From Carnegiea gigantea (lineage: Eukaryota; Streptophyta; Magnoliopsida; Caryophyllales; Cactaceae), in contig JAKOGI010000354.1 in assembly GCA_029747015.1 (NCBI GenBank), positions 445,001 to 509,000 of the forward strand: a DNA stretch of 64,000 bases, read 5' to 3'. The notes beneath the pieces are model-generated. The model was not told the DNA's origin, ran no database searches, and saw only the letters and a program-made list of their open reading frames with translations. Of this stretch, positions 49,744 to 61,095 are shown piece after piece. How positions within the stretch are numbered: the first letter of the stretch is position 1; each line of letters opens with the position of its first letter. The position numbers and the translations under genes were made by a program.

Positions 49744-50090
49744 CACTACAAGAAAAAGACCAAATAAAGACGGAATCAGCGACGGAAAACGGTTAATCAG
49801 CGACGGAATTTTCACGTCAACGACGGAATTGGCGACGGAATTAGGCTATCGGATTTTCACTCGTCGCTGAGTACCTGGCGACGGAATTTTGAAATTCCGT
49901 CGTCATTGGCGACGGATTCAGCGATAGAAGTTGCGACATACTTTTTTTGGCGGGGCAGGGGTGGCGACGGAATTGATGGCGACGGAATCAGTGACGGAAA
50001 TTCCGTCGCTGATGGTGACGGATTTTCAGTTCCGTGGCCCCCCCAAAAAATATAATCCGTCGCTTTTCCGTCGCTAGGTTTCTCATTTTT
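49744..50090. repeat. CACTA left terminal and subterminal repeats
   Basis: Many copies of GCGACGGAATT, GACGGAAT and AATTCCGTCGC occur in both orientations. Such motifs bind the TnpA-type protein in characterised elements. Confidence 0.9.
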
Positions 50091-50555
50091 TTAAAATAAT
50101 AATGTTTGTTTTTGATCGTATCCCTTAGTACATACATTTCAATCCCTGCAAGAAATTTACAAGATCTTCGCACTCAATCAACATCCAATGGCTTCGAATA
50201 TGATTTCATTCGAAACGTTCTCAAAAATTTCAAGCCACATAAAGGTGGAATATCACATCTAACGCAACACTTCCAATAAAGGGTTTTCAATTCACAAACC
50301 ACAAGTTCCAAACAAAGTCTGTACATATCACAAACCACAAATCCAAACAAACTAGAAATACTTGCCAGTAATTGAGAATGAAGTTATATGTTTGCAGAAG
50401 AGGGAGAAGCAAGCGCCAAATGGGAGGAAAATTAAATAAGCATCAAGGGGAGGGGAGTGACATAAACACAAAGGGGAGGGGAAGCAAGCAGCAAGAGACG
50501 TACTTAGTAAAGAACCAAGTAGAAGAACCACCAACTAAAGGAAACTGCAACCAAC

Positions 50556-52530
50556 TCAATCACCAAGGTGAAGATCATCCTCATCCTCTTCCTCTTCCTC
50601 TTCCTCAGCTTCTTCCTCTTTGTGCTGCGAGTGATGAGTAAATGGTGGCTGAGATCCCGAGCCAGATGTCTGTTCCATTTGAAAGAAAGCTTGGAGGCGC
50701 TGATCGATGCTCTTCATTTGTTGGCTCAGTTGTTGGTTGCTTTGGGTGAGCAATTTGTTGGATTCCTCCAGTTGCTTACATTTCTCTATAAGCAACCGGT
50801 AGCTTTCAGCTTGTGAAGTTAGCTTACCCCCCAAGTTGGTCACTACACCCCTTAAGTCATTGAGCTCTTGTTGCGATAGCATAGAACCGGTACTTGCTGA
50901 CAGACATTTCAGTGAAGTACACATTAGTATTGCAATTAAGTAAATTCAATATATAACCATATTCGTTGAAACTTTAATGTGAAAACTGTAATGGATCTTT
51001 AAGTAGGACTGAAGTAACCGGATTCCCTAATGTTGACAGCCTCATCACCAATGCCATAAATAGGACCCTTCTTGTTGTTGAACGTCTTCACCCACAACTC
51101 ATTTGGGTTTGAAAATGGTTGGTTTGGATCTGGAGAAGTGCCATCCCCGGTACCTTGAGAGTTGATAACATTTTGAAAATCACGTTCAAAGGATTCCTAT
51201 GATACCGCAACATGCGCACGAAATCATGTACACTGTAATAACTGAAAATAAAGTACACAAGTTCATGGTGAACTACCAACGAAGATTGAGAATAGCTAAT
51301 TGCTTACATATGTTTGTTGTGATTTCTTGTCAACCCAAGGGGCATCTTCTTTACCATGGAGTTTGTGAATGCGACTAAATAATTCAACAATGGTGGGTTT
51401 CGTCCCAAGTTGTTCCCTCTATGTACGTGCCAGAAAGAATGATGTCAAGCACAACAGAAAATACAGTGTTAAACTTAAACAAATATATAGCAAACATTAA
51501 TTCATTTACCAGACACCGCGTATGCTCATGCATAGAGATTGAGCCACAGGTGTGGAGAGATGGGCCACCACTTTCTGGAGTTCCCAGTCGGTTTTTCTGG
51601 GCTGTTTCACGCAATTTCTTGTAATGTTCATTCGTCCAATACTGTTGGAGTCCCTTCTAATGAGCAGCACCGAGCCAAATAGACTTCTTGTTATGCTTCC
51701 TTACTTTGCCAAAGAAGTCTCTCAAACTTGCATTGCCTCGGTTTTCAAAATTCCTTCTTATACGGTCCTTATGGACCGGATCCTAAGTAAACCACTTTTG
51801 CAATTATGAAAATAAAAAACACATCAAATAATATAGTAGTAATTTATCACGTTCACAGAAACTGTTAATACGAAATTACTGTAGTTACCTTGAATTCTCC
51901 AAACCACAAATCTTGTACCGGTTTGGGGCCTTTGCTTCAACTAGGCCAAGCTCCGTCAAATTTGCTTTGAAATATGAGCGAAATCCTACTAACAGCACCA
52001 TCATTAAGGAGAAACCTAATCGAACATAACACATCAAATTGATTACTTATTATGTAAATTCATGTAGTACTTTATAAGATATAACAAATGAGGACTTACC
52101 CGTTACCATCTGGCTCAATCCAAGTCTTAGCTCCAGTGCTCCCATGACTGGATTGTGCTTCACTTTCACCACTTGCAATGTTGTCTTGGGACTGGTTTGT
52201 ATTAGGGTGAGTGCGTTAGGGAGTACGCTGCATAGTGTGAACAACATGGGGGTTTGGAGGAATGTTGTAGGCAAATTGGCCGTACATGGTGCTTTGGTTG
52301 AAAATATATGAGGTCTGATGATGGAAAGCCCAAATGGGGGAGGCAGTGGTCTTGAAATACCTGATATGTAAGCAGCCATCGTGGCTCCTGGCTACACTGG
52401 TACATGAGGTACATGGGAGGAAGATGGATCAATGTTCATTGCGATCGGGTCTATAGCAGAGCTCCTATGCTCTCGTCCTCTACCTCGAGAGGAGGACTTA
52501 CCTCGACGAGAACTGGAATCCACACCTGAA
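50556..52530 (-). pseudogene. Second CACTA protein (TnpA/Transposase_24-like), multi-exon, probably broken
   Basis: The 5' part near 52520-52430 encodes an Arg/Ser-rich start (SSSRRGKSSSRGRGREHRSS). An exon follows at 52379-52090 with a Pro-rich stretch ending MVTG before a GTAAGT donor. Middle blocks at 51900-51060 show the W/K-rich DNA-binding type of text in several exons. The last exon, 50924-50556, has a coiled-coil block (LIEKCKQLEESNKLLTQSN then QQLSQQMKSIDQRL) and a Glu-rich end. In-frame stops near 52390 and in the middle blocks suggest damage, but intron positions are not all clear. Confidence 0.65.
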
Positions 52531-52712
52531 ATAGGTGACAACAAAGCCAAGTACAAATATATAATGATTGCACATATAAACCGTTTACTTATACATCATA
52601 ATAGGTACGTAGGTTACACATATTTTGCAAAGCTCATTCATACAATATAAGTAAAGTTACAACCAATTGTTTGACATGCAAAGTACTCAGATACATAAGA
52701 CTTCGTAACCAC

Positions 52713-55700
52713 TCAATCATCTGCATCCTCATCATCATCATTGTCATCATCTTCATCATCATACCAATGCAAATTTTCTTCAGCTTCATCTGTTTCATTA
52801 CCGTCATCCCACTCCCCCTCTTCATCACCCTCATCATTCTCTACCTCATATATCTCGTCATTACCCTGAATGAATGAAAATCCTATTTCATCATTAACCT
52901 CTTCCGGTGGCGCACTTTCATCCACTAATGATGCAGGGATGGCGTCATTCACAGGTTCGACGATAGTCGTCATGTCCGTTTGTTGGTACACAGTAGGTAG
53001 AGTGTACTACTGATTCACTCTCGCCCTTGGTTTGGTTAGTATGACAATAAGCCAATTAGCCCTATCCCTTAAGCGATCTGCATGTGGCATGAAGTATACT
53101 TGTGATGCGGTATTTGGGAAGATAAATAGGTCATACTTTCGGTATCTCCTTGTACGGTGGACTTCAATAAGGTTGCTTAGTTTATGAGATCGTGTCCCAC
53201 GATTCAATGTGGGATCAAACCATTCACAACTGAAGAGCACACATCGTTTAAGTGGTTCGCCTACGTACTCAATTTGGACAATATTCTTCAGTACACCATA
53301 ATAATCATTCTCAATATCACCTTCCCCAGTGCCACAAACACTAACACCACAATTATATGTTCTCTTCCCGACGCTTCGAGCTTCTGTGTGGAATTTGAAT
53401 CCATTTACTCTATATGCCGTCCACGTCGACACATGCCTCTTTGGCTTCACAGCCTATTAGCTCAAGTAGCAATGTTTATCGATCTTGAATAGTTGAATAT
53501 AATGCACCTAAGGTGACATAACATGTGGTTTTAATTAGTACAATGCACCTAATTAACTGTTATGTTAAATTATGAATAAATGAGGTATAATACTTACATT
53601 CTGACTAAACTAATCTGCGAAATGAGTTTCGATGATGGTGTCGACATCTGCGTTGCTGACATTGGGACGTGCGGTTCTGACTTGTTCCGTGAAAATTCTA
53701 TCACATTTTATGAAGCCTATTAATATACTTGTGCTCTGAATGATAAACTCAAGTGGAAGTGAAAATACCACTCACCCTATATAAGATTTGACTTCATCAC
53801 AATTTAACAGCACGTGAAGATGGACAGCAACATATTCGGCATCTGTGAGATACCTTGATCTTTCCCTACCAATAGTGGTCCCTTGCGGTGCAAACACGGA
53901 CAGAGTTGGAAAATGATTAATATGTTCATCGTCATCCTCATTTCTCCTGCACCTAGTGCGCATGGAGGGCACATTAGAGCCGAAGTAATAGGAGGCGAAG
54001 AATGTCCTCTCTGCCTCTAGGTATGCTTCTGTAATTGAACCTTCAGGACACACTTGTTGCTTTATCTTTTTCTTCAATTAGCCAAAGAACCTACCAAATT
54101 CACAATTGCTTTCACTTCTAAGTAATTCCACATAAAAGAATTCATATAAGGTTTCATCGATTATAGTATAATTTACCTCTCAAATAGATACATCCATCGG
54201 GATTGTACTGGACCACCTAGTTGAGCCTCTTCTGCCAAATGCACTGGTAGGTGCTCCATTACATTGAAAAAGCCAGGAGGAAAAATGGTCTCTAACTTAC
54301 ACAAAGTGATGACAATGCTGTGATGCAGTTCCTCAAGCATATCCTCCCACAATGTTGTTGAGCATAAGTTCTTGAAGAACTGGCTTATCTCAATAAGAGG
54401 TTTCAACACATCATCCGCGAACGCACTAAATGCAATTGGTAAAAGAGTCTCCATGGACACATGACAATCATGACTTTTCATGTTGTTGAACTTAGCCTCG
54501 TTAAGGTCCACGATATTCCTCAAATTATAGCAATATCCATCAGGCATGTGAAGCTCCTTCACCCATTTACACAACTCTCTTCGTTTATCCACAGGAAGTA
54601 CGAACTTCGTTTTTGGTTTAACCGACTTACCACTTGGCCTGAATATAAATGTAATTCTGGTCTATCACATATTTCTGCGACATCGATTCTTGATTTGGCA
54701 TTGTTCTTTGTTTTCCCAAGAACATCCATAACAGTGTTGATAATGTTATCGAAGAAGTTCTTTTCAATGTGCATCACATCCAAATTATGGCGGAGTAGTT
54801 GGTGTTGCCAATAAGGCAACTCCCACAATATGCTCTTCTTCATCTAGTTGTGCTCATTTTCCTTAAATCCTGGTATCACAAAGTCACCATTTGTAGTTAC
54901 CATTGGATAATATTCCACCTCGGCATGCAGTTCTTCCCCAAATAGCCAGCGAGGAGGACCCCCTGTAACAGTTCTGCCTTTCCTAAATGTTGTTTTATTT
55001 CTTCTGAACGCATGATTCCTTGGTAAAAAACGCCGATGACAGTCAAACCATGAGAATTTACCTCCATTTCTCAATCTCAAATCCTTTTGCTGTTTTATAC
55101 ATATAGGACATGCCAATTGGCCATTAGTACTCCACCCAGATAACATTCCATATGCGGGAAAATCATTGATGGTCCACATAAGTGTAGCCTTCATCTGAAA
55201 TGTACGCCCCGTAGAAATGTCATAAGTCTCAACTCCAACATCCCACAACTCTTTCAGCTTATCAACAAGAGGTTGTAAATATACATCTATCTTGTTCTTG
55301 GGATTTTTGGGCCCGGGGATTACACAAGTCAAGAACATAAATGGTGTGGTCATACACATTTCAAGGGGGAGGTTATAAGGTGTAACGACCACCGGCCAAA
55401 TGGAGTATGATCTTGAAGACAATGTGTAAGGATTAAATCCATCAGCACATAAGTCAAGCCTCACATTTCGAGGCTCTGCAGCAAATTCAGGGTACTTAGT
55501 ATCAAAATGTTTCCATGCTGTCCCATCTGATAGATGACATAAAGCACCGTCCTCACGTCGATGTTCATAATGTCATCTCATGTGCTCTGCATTACTTCTT
55601 GATACGTACAACCTCTGCAGTCGAGGTTTTAACGGCAAGTAATGCATTCTCGAGTATGGCAATGGATTCTGATTCCTTTGTTGTGACCTTTGCCTCTTCC

Positions 55701-56493
55701 ATCTTGAATGCTCACAAAACTTGCACGCATCCAGGTTTGCGTCCTCCTTATAAAATAGCATGCAACCTTTCCGACAACAATCAATTTGGACCACATCGTT
55801 GTCGAGAACTTTAACAACCTTCTTCGTTTGCCCATAGTTGTTTGGCACGCAATTGTTAAGGGGACACATCTCTTTCATTAATTGAACAATTTCATTGAAA
55901 CAATTTTGAGGTATATTATAATCAGATTTAATACTCAGCAGTCTCACTGCCGCAGATAGCTCACTGTGGGTGGAGCAACCACAATATAAGGGTTGTTGAG
56001 CAGCTTGAACCATATTATAAAATGGTTTTCGGCAAGTGCTTGACCCCTCTTCCCTTACATTTTGATTTGATATCATAGCATCATCAATCATATCCTCCAT
56101 CCGATCTATGTAGGATTCAGAATAGTCATTATTAATATGACTTGAACCTCCAACTTTGGGAACTTCACTATTTGAATACCCAAAATCATATTGCTGAGGT
56201 TCTATTTCCCTATGACTTATCCAAAACCAATATCCTTGCACAAAACCCTTATACATAAGGTGCATCTTGACCTCATCAGGTGTTAAGTATACCATATTTC
56301 TGCATTTCGCACAAGGACATCTATACTTTCCCCCATTCAGAAACTCTATCTGTGTGCGTGTAAATTGATCGAATTGGTTTACTCCATCCAGAAATTCTTG
56401 CGTATAACCATTACGATTAGACAGTAATCTATTATACATCAACCTACGATGTGGAGGACCATTCATATAATGCTCAAATAACAATAACCACAT
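52713..56493 (-). pseudogene. CACTA transposase (TNP2/TnpD-like), several nonsense codons and a frameshift
   Basis: Domains in order on the minus strand: transposase-associated domain near 56430-56290 (YNRLLSNRNGYTQEFLDGV, then CPCAKCRN); Transposase_21/TNP2 core about 55560-54660 (LDLCADGFNPY, CVIPGPKNPKNKIDVY, WTINDFPAYGMLSGW, WELPYWQHQLLRHNLDVMH); DUF4218-like part 54600-54080 (HDCHVSMETLLPIAF...MYLFER then GTAAAT donor); DUF4216-like part 53450-53100 (YRVNGFKFHTEAR, YYGVLKNIVQIEY); and an acidic tail at 52991-52713. Stops occur at about 55570 (TGA for Trp), 54842 (TAG, probably for Trp), about 54067 and about 53005, with a frameshift near 54630. The protein would cut and join the element's ends. 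Confidence 0.88.
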
Positions 56494-57476
56494 AAGGTAT
56501 TTGCTAAGAATTAATTTTTATCAAAATTATAATAATTACATAAATTACGCAATTATATATTATATATGTTTACTTTGAAATTCCCACATGCAGCCAAAAA
56601 AAAACTTATAAATTTCGATAAATATACTTATATTCTCACGAATATCACAAAACTAATAATTCATACATATCTAGTTCACCACTTTATTCCACTAACATAT
56701 CCAATTTGAACTTAAAATTATCAAATCTAAGTGTACATTGCATTGGGCGAAATTTTTAAACAAATATGAGTTACAACTTCATATGAACATCACATTTGAA
56801 CAAAATTATAAACTAAAGCATCTCAATCTACCAACATGTCAACTTTCAAGTTCACATCACCAAACCTAAACCCTAAATTACATTTAGCAAAATCTCCAAC
56901 CAAATTAGATCAATAACCTCATACGAATACCACATTTGAACAACATTATCAATTAAAACATGTTATTCCACCAATATATGAAATTTCAACTTCAAACTAC
57001 CAAACCTCAACCCTAAATCGCATTTACCAAATTCTTGCAATGAATTAGAGCAATAACATCACACAAATGACATATTTCAACAACATTATCAATTAAACTA
57101 TTTCATTCCATCAACATATCAAACTTTAACTTCAAACTACCAAACCTAAACCCTAAATCGCATTTACCCCAATCTTGAACCAAATTAAAGCAATAACCTC
57201 ATACAAACACCATATTTCAACATAAATGCGAACTAACTATACAATTCTAACAATGTAATACAAAAATTTGTACAAATTACAAGTAGTTTAGTTTTAAAAA
57301 ATACCTCAAAATGCTCCCAAAAACCGGCGGTGGAAGGGGCGGCTAGCGGCGGCAGGTACCGGCGACGGACGGTGGCAAGGGGGCGGGGGACGGCGTCAAG
57401 CTGGGTTCGGCTACTCACTCTCGCTCTCGCTCTCTTCGAGTGGCAACAAATGAAAACAGACATGTTCTGATTTCAT

Positions 57477-57767
57477 TTAACTGGGTTGGCGACAGAATGG
57501 CGGCGGAATTTCCATCGCCATCTCGGTTTTTTTAAAAAAATTTCGAATTTTTTTTCCGTCGCCCATTTTTACCAAAAAAAATTTTAAATTTTGGCGACGG
57601 AAATTCCGTCGCCCACATGGCGACAGATTAAATTTTCCATCGTCATATCTGTCGTACAATCTGACTTTTTGATAAACTGTTTTTCACTCACCATTTTCGT
57701 CGTCAAATCTGTCATTAATTTTTTCTGTCGCTGAATTCCGTTGTTAATTTGAACTTTTTTAGTAGTG
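57477..57767. repeat. CACTA right subterminal and terminal repeats
   Basis: TGGCGACGGAAATTCCGTCG and variants (CCGTCGCC, CTGTCGCT) mirror the left block and lead to TTTTTTAGTAGTG at the end. Confidence 0.9.
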
Positions 57768-57929
57768 TCCTAGAGTCCTTGTGCCTCTATTAATATTGAT
57801 TTTTTTTTCTTTCTTTTGGTCAATTCTTTACATTTTCTCCTCTATTCTACTGCATGCCTGTCTGCTATTAGTATTACTAGCATTGCTTTTATTATTGCAC
57901 TAAGCATTAGTATTATCTAGGATTATAGT

Positions 57930-58495
57930 TGCTTTTTATTATTATTGTGGTTGTGGTTGTGGTGGTGGTGGTGGTGGTGGTGGTGGTGGTAGTGGTGTTA
58001 TTGCTGCTGTTGTTGTTGTTATTGTTGTTGTTATTATTATTATTATTATTATTATTGTTGTTGTTATTGTTGTTATTGTTGTTTTTGTTGTTGTTATTAT
58101 TACTACTACTACTACTACAGTGCTTGCCCTTCTGTCTATTTGAAGATCTATTAGTATTGTGTGGGGCTTGTCTTTTATTTCTTTAATCCTTGCGCTAATT
58201 TTAGTATAATTTAATTGTTACTGTTATTTCATAATTTTTTGTTATTCATATTCTTATTCTTATTATTTATTACATTATTTATTATTATTATTATTACTAC
58301 TACTCCTACTACTGTTGCTATTACTACTACTACTACAACCACCACCACCACCACCACCACTACTATAGTTACTATTATTATTAGTGTTATTATTATTATT
58401 AGTATTACTGTTACTGCTACTACTACTGCTACTACTACTATTATTATTACTACTACTACTTTTGTTATTGTTGTTATTGTCGTGATTCTTGTTAT
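57930..58495. repeat. Trinucleotide microsatellite (TTG/TTA/GTG/CTA types)
   Basis: Long runs of TGG, TTG, TTA, CTA and ACC triplets. Open frames here encode Val, Leu or Thr strings and are not genes. It sits in the LINE leader. Confidence 0.95.
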
Positions 58496-58635
58496 TTTAT
58501 ATTTTTGATTGCTAACCTAAGGTGATGGTGAGCAATGTATTAGCTCAAGCTTGTCCTCCATGTTGGGGGAGGGGGGGCTAGGAGGAGAGTGGGGGTCAAC
58601 AGGTTGTGTTATGTGTTGGAATATTAGGACTCTTA

Positions 58636-59435
58636 TCACCAAGTCGACATAATTAGTGAAAGCATTACATAGATGTAGGATTAACATTGTTTATGTTCAA
58701 GAAACTAAGTGGGTGAGAGTTAAGGTTAAAGAAATTGATGGGCATGGTACTCGATCGAGGTTTAATAGAGTTAGGAATGGAGTTAGTATTTTGGTCGATA
58801 AGTAGTTGGCTGATCAAGTTGTAGATGTGAGGTATAAGAGTGATCACATTATGTCTATTATGGTAATGGTGGGGTTAGCAATCCTCAATATAGTTAGTGT
58901 TTATGCACCTCAAATGGGCTTGGCAGATGATACCAAGAAACAATTTTGGGAGGATTTGGATATGTTTATTCAGGGTGTGCCTCAGAGCGAAAAATTTATT
59001 ATAGGAGGTGACTTTAATGAGCATATTGGAACAATAGTATATAGGTATGACACAACACACGGTGGTTTCGATTATGGGGAAAGAAACAATAGAGGGGTAT
59101 CAATCCTAGATTTTGTGGTTGCTTATAAATTGATGATTGTAAACTCTTATTTTAAGATTAAGAAGGAACACTTGGTGACTTTTAAGAGTGGCATCATAAA
59201 GACTTAAATTGACTACTTCCTAAATACTACGAACAGTAGGGGATTGTGTAAAGATTGTAAAGTGATTCCAAGGAAATATTTAGGCACTCGACATAGATTA
59301 TTGGTGATAGATGTGAAGATTAAAAGTTCGAAGTGGAAGAGGAGATGTTTTAGGAATCCTAGAGTTAAATGGTGGAATCTTGATAAGGAAAACGCAACAA
59401 AGTTATCAGAGAAGATTAAAGCAGAACGAAGCTAG
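58636..59435 (+). pseudogene. RTE LINE apurinic-type endonuclease
   Basis: Readable blocks are INIVYVQETKWV (catalytic Glu), YKSDHIMSIMVMVG, NIVSVYAPQMGL, FIIGGDFNEHIG (catalytic Asp/Asn), YGERNNRGVSILDFVVAY, DYFLNTTNSRGLCKDC and RHRLLVIDVKIK (final His). The stop TAG at 58801 and TAA near 59204 (probably CAA) break the frame. The enzyme nicks target DNA to prime reverse transcription. Confidence 0.82.
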
Positions 59436-59471
59436 AAACTAGTAGAGGATGCAAACACAATATAAGAAGCA

Positions 59472-60812
59472 ATGACAAAATGCATTCGAAGGATGGCTAA
59501 GGATATCCTAGTCACATGTAGAAGAGATGGTAGCAGAATGAAAGGAGCTTGGTGGTGCAATGAAGAGATGAAAGAGAAAGTAAAGGAGAAAAAAGCTGCA
59601 TATGATGCCTTTATTCATAGTAGAACTGATAAAGAAAAAGACGCTAACAAAGTTAGGTACAAGTCATCAAAAAAGGTAGCAAAGAAGGTTGTTACTATAG
59701 CTAAGAGCATCACCTACCATAGCTTATATCAAAAACTTGAGACTAAGGAAGGCGAGAAGGAGGTCTTTAAGCTAGCAAGGGTTAGAGAAAGGAGAACAAG
59801 AGACTTGGTTGACGTAAGGTGTATCAAAGATGAAGACGGTAAGGTGTTAATAGAGAAAGAAGAAATAAAGGAAAGATGACAAAGGTACTTTTATAAGCTC
59901 TTCAATGGTGAAATGCTAGAGAATTCCCAGAGAAGGGAGCAAGGGCATAGCGAGAGGCAACAAAATTATCAATTTTGCAACCATATCAAGGAAGATGAGA
60001 TTAAAGAGGCCTTAAGCAACATGTCCAACGGAAAGGTTTGAGGACCAACCAAATCTCTGCGGAAGTGTGAAAGTGTTTGAGTGAAGAGAGACTATAGTGG
60101 CTAACGCAGCTATTTAATGTTATTTTTGGGACAACAAAGATGGCCCGCAAATGGAGAATCAATACAGTCATGCCACTCTACAAGAACAAGTTGCAATAAT
60201 TATTACAGTATGAAGCTATTTATTACACCATGAAATTATGGGAAAGATGATTGAGAAAAGATTGTGTAAGGATATTTCAATCTCAAGGAACCAGTTTGGT
60301 TTTATGCTAGGTAGATCAACCACAAAGGCAATTCACCTCCTTAAAAAGCTCATTGAATTGAACATGGATATGAAAAAGGATCTCCGTAGGGTGTTCATAG
60401 ATTTAGAGAAAACATATGATGGAGAGTCGTGTGAAGTGTTATGGATATGCTTGGAGAAGAAAGAAGTGTCCGTTGCATATATCCAAGTTATTAATGATTT
60501 GTATGAGGGAGCAAAGATGATTGTTAAAACCTAAGGAAGGGATACAAAGGACTTTCTGATTGATATTGGCCTTCATCAGGGATTAGCTTTAAGCCCTTTT
60601 TTCCCCCACTATTATTATGGATGAACTCACTAAAGGGATACAAGACGACGTACCATGATGCATGTTATTGTAGATGACATTATTCTTATCGATGAGACAA
60701 GGGATGAAGTTAACAATAAGTTGGAGCAATGGAGACATACCCTGCAGTATAGAGGTTTTAAATTAAGCAAATTGAAAACTAAATACCTAAAATATGGTTT
60801 TTGCTTCCGGAG
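59472..60812 (+). pseudogene. RTE LINE reverse transcriptase, 3' truncated
   Basis: The linker region (KCIRRMAKDILVTCRRDGSR, YQKLETKEGEKEVFKLAR, DVRCIKDEDGKVL) is well kept. The palm has NQFGFMLGRSTTKAIHLL, RRVFIDLEKTYDG (first Asp), DIGLHQGLALSPFF after a frame change, and IVDDIILIDETRDEVNN where FADD is usual, so both catalytic aspartates of that motif remain. Stops and frameshifts lie between 59879 and 60240 and after 60534. Confidence 0.8.
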
Positions 60813-61095
60813 AAACTAATGTTTATAATGAGTCGGATCAGTGGCCTTCTGCGTGGTAATCTTTGAAGTCGACCCGGCCTAGAGCTCATAACCTGCAAAA
60901 AAGGCAGACCTCGATTGTGGACCCGAGGAATGCCTCGCCATCAATCAAGTCAAATGCCAAAAGAATTGATAAAGAATAGAGCTTTAAAGATTGTAACTTT
61001 GAGGATAAAGATATCTGACGACTCTGTTGCATAATAATATGCTGTGACAACATGAATTTTGTGATGCCTTGAATAATGTGCTAGAAATTATGGGT
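60813..61095. other. Transition between LINE and minisatellite
   Basis: Sequence such as CCTGCAAAAAAGGCAGACC and GGACCCGAGGAATGCC reads like plant LTR or intergenic repeat DNA. No coding sequence is seen. Confidence 0.35.

Larger units (their letters stand above)
49744..57767 (-). mobile_element. CACTA (En/Spm) DNA transposon, 8,024 bp
   Basis: The left end is CACTACAAGAAAAA and the inward-read right end is CACTACTAAAAAAG. The same 3-bp duplication TCC lies outside each end (49741-49743 and 57768-57770), the length typical of this superfamily. Subterminal blocks repeat CGACGGAATT and its complement. Two gene remnants on the minus strand match TNP2-type transposase and the second CACTA protein. 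Stop codons in the transposase show this copy is non-autonomous now. Confidence 0.95.
57771..60812 (+). mobile_element. RTE-type LINE, main part after the CACTA insertion
   Basis: A leader with trinucleotide repeats is followed by an endonuclease and reverse transcriptase typical of plant RTE elements. It ends abruptly near 60812, without the final part of the coding region or a 3' tail. Multiple stops make it inactive. Confidence 0.8.

Noticed and set aside
50568..50816. Plus-strand frame with a hydrophobic start
   Set aside because: It is the complement of the Glu-rich and coiled-coil end of the CACTA protein on the minus strand.
57929..58508. Open frames of poly-Val/Leu and poly-Thr
   Set aside because: They come from trinucleotide repeats in the LINE leader.
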